A DNA stretch of 64,000 bases. Source: Pomacea canaliculata. Taxonomy: Eukaryota > Mollusca > Gastropoda > Architaenioglossa > Ampullariidae. The stretch spans positions 23,345,319 through 23,409,318 of the forward strand of contig NC_037591.1 of the NCBI RefSeq assembly GCF_003073045.1, in the 5' to 3' direction. Positions 57,637 through 64,000 of this stretch are shown here, one piece after another; position 1 is the stretch's first letter, and every line of letters begins with the position of its first letter. The position numbers were made by a program, and so were the translations under genes. The notes under the pieces are model-generated. The model did not search any database, was not told the DNA's origin, and was given only the letters and a program-made list of their open reading frames with translations.

Positions 57637-57810
57637 CTAGTTGATCTTCTGTCAAAGGACACGAGACGAGAATATTACCACATTTGTGACAATATGTTTC
57701 TGGTTTATGAGTCTTCAATTTTGTATGAAACAAAGAGTCTGGTTCCCTTGTGTTAACTGTTCTCTAAAGCCCTGATGAGGGTTAGCCATCAGTAGTAGCA
57801 GGACGATCAT
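57637..57810 (+). repeat. Dispersed repeat, copy 2, contiguous
   Basis: It includes GTTGATCTTCTGTCAAAGGA, ATATGTTTCTGGTTTATGAG, CCCTTGTGTTAACTGTTCTC and GATGAGGGTTAGCCATCAGT, all found in the same order at 42352-42800. Similarity stops at AGTAGTAGCAGGACG in both copies. No TIRs, tRNA promoter boxes or poly-A tail were found. Confidence 0.75.
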
Positions 57811-59150
57811 CAATCTTTTGATCCATGATGACAGACGGGTAAACTGCCAAGAAAAAAGAGTTTGCGGATGACTATCGTACGCATGGAGACCAACGCAGAA
57901 CCGATTGTTGATTCACCAACAACACTAATGGCGTCAGCACAGACATTGAATCAAAAGCTAAAAGGAGGTCTGCAATTTGAAAAGCTTGAGGTCAGTTGTT
58001 TCTTACAAAAGGCTCACAACCAGAGGTGCTCTCCAGAATAGCGCAGACGACAAAAAACCTTAAGCAAGCTAACACATCTGGAATATCGTATTTCTCTTTC
58101 TCCTCCAACATCAAATTCACTTTCGTCTTTCTAAATGCATGCGCGACCATGAACCTTGAAGTAGTCTTTGAAAAGAGAACAGGGTCCATGGAGATTAGCT
58201 GCTAAATCTTGGGTATCTCTTACTTAAACTACATCAGCAATGGGGAAAGAGAACTAAGCACATGAATGAGTAAGCAGGAATAAATGGGTTAGCAGGATAG
58301 AAGGCAGGGAAATGACCAGCAAGTAGGACATGGGGTGGCGACCGACACTGGGTGTCTCATCGGATCAGGTCTCTTTTACTCCGTTGTACACATTATCGAC
58401 AATTTGCTGATGAAGGTGGCGCTGACAAGTTTCTAAATGAGTCACTCTGAGCACGACAGCGGTCTGTACTGACCTCTCTGTTGCTGTACATCCCACATCA
58501 CTATGTGTGGAGGACATAAAACTAAAATGAGAACGATAGATGGTAGATTATCATGCTCCCTGACTCAAGGGTCACACACACAAACGCATGCACCCACGCA
58601 CACTCGCGAAGCGTTCCAAATTTGTTTGGCACTGAAGTGAGTTCTATCAATAACACACACAATATTTTAAATTATTTCAAGCGTCAACATAAAACCGAAG
58701 GCAAAATGAGACATGGAAATGCGGAATATGCTTATCATGCCGAGTGATTTCGTTTCTTGACGAGCTGCTTGTTACGCATGTTGCTCGAGTCTCATGCGGT
58801 TTATGCAGCAACACGTCTCTGTGGAAACAACAATATGTTTTGTATGTGTTAGCACACGCGTGTGATATTGATATTCGTTATTGGGTTCTTGTTGCAGTGC
58901 AGAAAGGGTAAAGCCAACCCTGGATCTCTTAAGAAACAATTATTCTTGTTATATCAACTGCAAGTTTAAACTAGTGAAAGTAGTGTGCCTTCTGAAATGA
59001 GTGGAGTAGCCAGAGAGATAAACAGCAAAGAGCATCAATGCAGATAAAAACGATGGAGGACGAACTCACTAAAGTGATGAAAGAAAAAGAGAACTGAAGA
59101 AGACGAAAGTTAGTTCCTTTCACGACTGAGAGGGTCGGTGGGTGGGAAAC

Positions 59151-59281
59151 TGGTGTTTTACGCCGAGCCAGCAACGAAGTTAAGCCACTAAAAGAATAAC
59201 GTGCCTGAGACGAGATCTGAATCCTGGACAGCCAATCTTCACTTCTTGACAGGTTCAACCGTTGCGCCACTGGACCGTCCG
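59151..59281 (-). repeat. tRNA-derived SINE (copy B), minus strand
   Basis: Minus strand: box A TGGCGCAACGGTTGAAC, a spacer, box B-like GGATTCAGATCTCGTC, then a body ending GGCTCGGCGTAAAACACC. It shares head and body with the copy at 4321-4475. Box A is closer to the tRNA consensus here than in that copy. Confidence 0.7.
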
Positions 59282-62200
59282 AGGATTGAGAAGAAGAAGA
59301 CGGAGTAGCAGTTTGAGTTTTCACAACATACCCCAACCCGAGGGTTATAAAGAAAGGTGAAAAGGCTGTGAAGTCAGTTTATAAGGACAATGCTCAAGTT
59401 CATGGAGGATGTTACGATAGAACGGTCTCACCATCCGGATCGTGGGCGTCCTTCCCCCTCCCCATCACTGTATCCTTAGCAGTTTCAAAGACAAAGAGAA
59501 AAATTATGGCCGAACGAAAGACTTTAATTGGTAAAAAAATTCAGGTGCGTTTATTTCAGATTTATGTCCTCGTGTGATGGATGATGGACACCCGCCAAAA
59601 ATTGCTTCCGTTCCTGAAAGAATCTAAGGATGCTAACAAGAAAGAAAACCTTCGCCACGACATTCCTCGTCATAGACGGCGAATCTTTTAAGTGTGGTTC
59701 CTCAACCACTGGGCTTGTGGAACAGACAAGGTTTATATGATGAGTAGGCGGGCACAGATATATTTGTTAATAATGAACGTAAAATTGTCATTAGAAGCGA
59801 GTGGCAGTGTCACCCCTACGTACTTGCAAGATCTCAAAGTTCACAAATAGTTCATTTAAGACATTTTGCAACTCTTTCAAAAGTTTGCCTAATCCGGAAT
59901 GTGGTGTGCACATAAGCGGACATCGAACAGACAATTCCCAATTTTCTCTGTTTTCCAGTTCAATCGAAATTTTATTAATCTCTTGTGAATTTTGTGAAAC
60001 GAGTACTACAGAGTAATAAGGAGCATGTGTTTTTAAAGATTAAGAAGTCCGTTGTCAACTCTGTCAGATGTTATTGTCACATTCGTTTGTGTCAGAACGC
60101 TCAGTGGGTTACGGTGAAGAGAACTGCATGTGGTGATATTGAAATGTTGGATAAACGAGTCATTATGCATAGAGTGTAACCTAAATATTAATGGCAGAAC
60201 GAATATGAGGGAGAGATTACTTATGTAGCTAACTGTAGCAAAAGTGTTGTTGACAAATATTTACCTGCCTTTCAGGTCAACCGGAGGAAGTAAACACAGA
60301 TGCCTTATTAGAGAAAGATTATTAATTTGTTGGAGCGAGAAATGTGCCTTATCATTTAAAAGAGATGATCAGGAAACGAAAAAAAAAGCCTTCAGAAGAG
60401 TCCATGTCCACACTAGAAAATAGTGTCGAAAAAAGTTCATCCTGTTTCGTTTCTCCAAACAGCAGCTGAGAAAATGAGGTCAAGGCAACACAGTGGTGTG
60501 TTCAGGCTAAACAAACCAAGTACAAAAAGTTAAATATTTAGAGGAACCAGCGCTCCCAATGACTTAAATAAATATTCTGATGCGAAATTTCACATAAAGC
60601 AATAGATGATGCTATAAAACTATGATCTGTGTTCAAGGTGAGTAACAAATAAAGCATCTAGAGCTATGTCTGGGATTAAGAAATGATTATTTATTATTTA
60701 TGAGTGTTACCAAACTTCCAATTACTTAAACTTTGTGATGAAAAAAATTAAGCCGAAATTGTTAAAAGGATAAGAAACATGGGGCGTTCAGAGTTATGAA
60801 GAGATTGAAAGGGTACATACAAATGATGCAAGTTAATGGTGGGTGTTTGGAGGGTTAAAATAACAATCTCTCTAGAAGAACATTCTTTTCTTGATGAGTT
60901 CGTTAAAGTTATTAAATACTGATGCAAAGTGTTGAACATGGTAGATGACAGATGCCCCAAATAATGTTATTTGATAATGTATTTTAACTATAAATCTGAA
61001 AGATCTAACTGTCTCTCAAAAAGACTTTTTTAAGTATAGTTTTATCTACATTTGGAAAATACAGACAGTCAATATTAAAACACAATTCTTGTTCATGATC
61101 AAGTTGAGACTAAAATGGCATGCCTCTTGCGTGGAATGTAATCCTACTATGATTACTGTAATAACACCAAGATATTATATAATGGCTGCATCAGCCAGTT
61201 AAGTCTCTTGAACGATATCGTGCACTGAGTTTAGTGAGATGTAATCAACTACCATTTAAAGTTATTAACAATTTTCCATCAATCTCCCGTTAATGCCTAT
61301 TGCTAACAACCGATGTGTTGAAGATGTGGTCCATTTGTTTGCTGACTTGCCCAATATATGATTGTTTATAAATAATGTTCATTCCTACCATCTACTATTG
61401 GTGCCCACCTACCTGTAAAATTTAATTTTTCACGAAGGCTTCGTTTTAAGTGTTCAAATCGGGTATCAAGCTCAGAAAATGTGTGTAAATAGTATAGCTG
61501 TGCTGGGCAATGTTTACGTCACTATGCTGAAATTTACTGAATTTACTGAAACTTTCACCCCTATACTGTTAGATTATTTTTGCTGTATATTATTATTACT
61601 TACTCAGAAATACAAAATCTAATGAATGTTATCGAGTGTTTGTATGACCAAGTCTAAACAGCAAAACAAACATGCCGTTTGTGATGGCAGTGATGTTCTT
61701 TATTTCTGCCAGGTTGTCTTCCTTTCATACGTCTTCAGACAATGGAATATTAGAGAATATGTCCAAATGGGGGAAATAAGCAGACGAGCGAGCAGCAGAC
61801 GAACCCCGGGATACTCAAACAATTTCTACAGAGGTAGACAACCAGACTTACAGCAGTGTCTGGTCTGCTCGAAACGGGGAAAGTGGGGGCCAGTCCTGAC
61901 CCATCTGCCATCAGGGGCTAAAAGTGCACGTCCTCCCAACAACAACGGGGCGGCTGCACTTTAGACCGAATACTTTAGGTGTTGACTCAAGTTCCCCTCC
62001 TTACCCTGCATGAGGTTATATGCTTCGTTCTATTTAAAGCCGAAAAATATTCCTTGTTTATAAAAACATCCCATCTTACACTCCAGAGTAAACATAACAC
62101 ACTTTTGTGTTGGTGAGCTTACTGATAAACAGCAAGTAAGACAATGGGATAAACTGTGCTTACAATTTTGGGAGAAAGATTCTAATCACCAGCAAGCCTA

Positions 62201-63744
62201 TCCTCTAAAATAGTATTGACGGAGAGTCAGAGTATTCAAAAGTATGAAGAGCTGAAGACTAATAAAACTAATAAAAGTTAATTTAAAAATCTGATAGAGG
62301 TTAAGCGCCATGACAATTGAATGAAAGAAGCTGAGACATAAGGCACACATAGACAAAGGCATAACCACGTGCATTCATGCACAAAATCACACATTAACAG
62401 GCGCACCTAGAAAACGAGAAAAGAATGGGAAAGTTGAAGGGGGGGGGGGATAAATAATGCAGTGAAACTTTGAAATAAAAAAATCAAGTCGCGAAGTCAA
62501 TGATAGTGCCCTCTTTAAAACAACGAGCGCGATGGAAGTGTTTTGTTTTTTTAGGATGGTAGCCACCACAGGACTAACAGAATGTTTGCTCACTCGCACA
62601 CACTTTCGACGTGCAAACAAAGAAGACACAGACCCACACACGTCTCATCCTTGTGCGCTCAAAAACAAACTAGAATGTACCCGCTCCTACTCCGACCATG
62701 AGATTACAACCAGCCACAGCCAATGATCACGTGCCGTAATTTGCCTTTATTAGGCTTTTCATTTAAAGTGTTTGAACTGTATGACCGGCCCACACTGACA
62801 CACGCACGCACGTTTTTAAAACTGTTATAAATTGAAGAAAAGAAAACTGACTTCAAACGTTGCTAAAACGTTCGTTCACTGCATGTCAATGACTACGAAG
62901 TTGCTACTTTTGAGAAGCTTTAAAGTTAGGAACGTCTTGTGCAACCAGCCCCACAGCATCACCACGATGAGAATAAAAAAAGGGGGAATTTAGGACTGTG
63001 CATGCAGGCCGTGATGTAGGCTGTATTTGCTAATTTACAATAGCACGCACTTAGAAAGGAAGCACAGTTAAATAAATGCTTGCCAAGAAAAGAAAAAGGA
63101 ACGAGAAAGAAATGATGCACAACTGCAAATGACCGCTTCGTGCTGAGACAACAAAGGTCTTGAGAGTTTCTGTTTCTGCTTGTGCATTTTTATTTATTTA
63201 TTTTTAGTTTTTGCGTCCATCACTCACGAGGGCGTGCACACATATCCAGAGGACAGAGAGTGAACATCAGTCCCACACGCCATTAAATCTGCAACAGTTT
63301 AAAAAAAGAGACAAAAAGCGCTGATGTGACCTTTTTTTGTCTCAAACTATACAAAGTGTGGAAGAGGTTGACATGCTGAGGCTGATGTTGCATGCCACAG
63401 TAAAAGAGTTGGGATGCTAATGACCTCGCTTTTGGGACCGAAACACTGAGTGCTTCAAGGAGGAACACGGGACAAGAGCATGTCCTGAAATACAAGCAGC
63501 TTCCAGAATAGATAACTACCACAGCTGAATGGTGACTGCCATCCACTGGAGTCCAACAATCTTGAAGCTTTAAGTTCACTGGGCATGGTGGCCTTATTTT
63601 CGTTAGACAGACGATGAACAGTCTGCACTCTTCCCCACGTAGTATTTTTTTTTCTTTTACAGTTGCTTCCTCGCTTCTCATCCGATACACTTTCTTGACC
63701 AAAACGCTTCAAATTGAACTGTCCAACAAGATCTCACCTGTACA

Positions 63745-64000
63745 TCATACCTCATTCTTAGCGCCGTCTTTCATGCCAGACTTCTCATCCATGGCTTGCT
63801 TTTCCGTCGGCGATATGAGTCGTGCACCGCACAGAGTCCGCTCAATGCTGTTGAGGCTGTCCTGTATTTCATTCAAAGACTGGTCTACGTCTTCCAGCGA
63901 GAAATTTAATTCATTTAAGGAGAACTTCGCCCCCACCACTGACGCATGTGCCTCCGAGAGATAGTCTTTGACATCAGCCAGCGAGTGCTGTACCTCTGCT
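63745..64000 (-). CDS. C-terminal exon of an unrecognised heptad-repeat (coiled-coil) protein, partial
   Basis: The minus frame is open from the window edge to TGA at 63747-63745 (84 residues seen). Seven consecutive seven-residue units fit an S-L-x-x-(V/L/I)-x-x pattern: SLADVKD, YLSEAHA, SVVGAKF, SLNELNF, SLEDVDQ, SLNEIQD, SLNSIER. A charged tail follows (SPTEKQAMDEKSGMKDGAK). Leu/Val at position 2 and V/L/A/I at position 5 give a continuous amphipathic helix, so a coiled coil is likely. I know no family with this sequence. A possible donor GAG|GTATGA at 63751-63750, just before the stop, leaves open that the protein continues in another exon. The upstream part is beyond the window. Confidence 0.6.
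   Translation of the reverse strand, partial: AEVQHSLADVKDYLSEAHASVVGAKFSLNELNFSLEDVDQSLNEIQDSLNSIERTLCGARLISPTEKQAMDEKSGMKDGAKNEV

Larger units (their letters stand above)
55609..63744. other. 8-kb stretch with no supported gene
   Basis: If the exon at 55543 is real this would be its first intron; otherwise it is intergenic. Recognised items are a (CA)n/(CG)n repeat, a 124-bp MITE, a dispersed repeat at 57637-57810 and a SINE at 59151-59281. Open frames here are short and lack splice or domain support. The last 450 bp before 63744 are probably the 3' UTR or an intron of the minus-strand gene at the right edge. Confidence 0.45.

Noticed and set aside
62387-62726. Overlapping short frames on both strands near the right end
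   Set aside because: Low-complexity (G run and GT-rich) context, no start or splice support and no domain.
63283-63702. 139-codon minus frame left of the heptad exon
   Set aside because: It follows the stop at 63745 on the same strand, so it is probably 3' UTR; it lacks the heptad pattern and has no domain.

Overview
This window looks like nuclear DNA from an invertebrate animal, most likely a lophotrochozoan and probably a gastropod mollusc. It is AT-rich, and its genes are split into many short exons with GT-AG introns of a few hundred to several thousand bases. Repeats include CR1/L2/Rex-type LINE pieces, tRNA-derived SINEs and small DNA transposons (hAT, Tigger/pogo). The mollusc call is inference from repeat content, gene set and a secreted antistasin/WAP-like protein; no species marker is visible. 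Exon models were built by hand from reading frame, splice sites, intron phase and remembered family sequences. No LTR retroelement, Polinton, CRISPR array or rRNA gene was seen.

Layout. 0.1-0.5 kb (+): last two exons of a METTL25/METTL25B-like gene. 1.9-7.8 kb (-): a complete nine-exon TXNL1 gene. 8.1-14.6 kb (+): a complete eight-exon gene for a type I membrane protein of unknown family; its start codon lies 346 bp from the divergent TXNL1 start, and its signal peptide is on a 34-nt coding exon 2.4 kb upstream of the rest. 14.6-22.3 kb: long non-coding stretch. 22.3-31.0 kb (-): a ten-coding-exon GABPB gene (GA-binding protein beta: ankyrin repeats plus leucine zipper) with a 5' non-coding exon near 33.74 kb. 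33.6-34.2 kb: a divergent promoter with ETS, YY1 and CRE motifs. 34.9-36.7 kb (+): a complete two-exon TLNRD1 gene. 36.7-43.3 kb: non-coding with repeats. 43.3-44.8 kb (+): a complete four-exon gene for a 100-residue secreted WAP-like/antistasin-like cysteine-rich protein. 46.8-53.8 kb (-): a complete twelve-exon microsomal cytochrome P450 of 497 residues with an unusual I-helix. 53.9-63.7 kb: mostly non-coding, with one possible first exon. 63.7-64.0 kb (-): the C-terminal exon of an unrecognised protein made of consecutive heptads.

The genes are unrelated housekeeping or accessory loci, not a pathway. The clearest functional links are two head-to-head promoter pairs, one of which (GABPB) carries motifs for the complex its own product belongs to. 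Introns and spacers hold a layered set of transposons, several with intact target-site duplications: a hAT element with an internal 30-31-bp minisatellite, another hAT element, and a Tigger copy nested inside a LINE.
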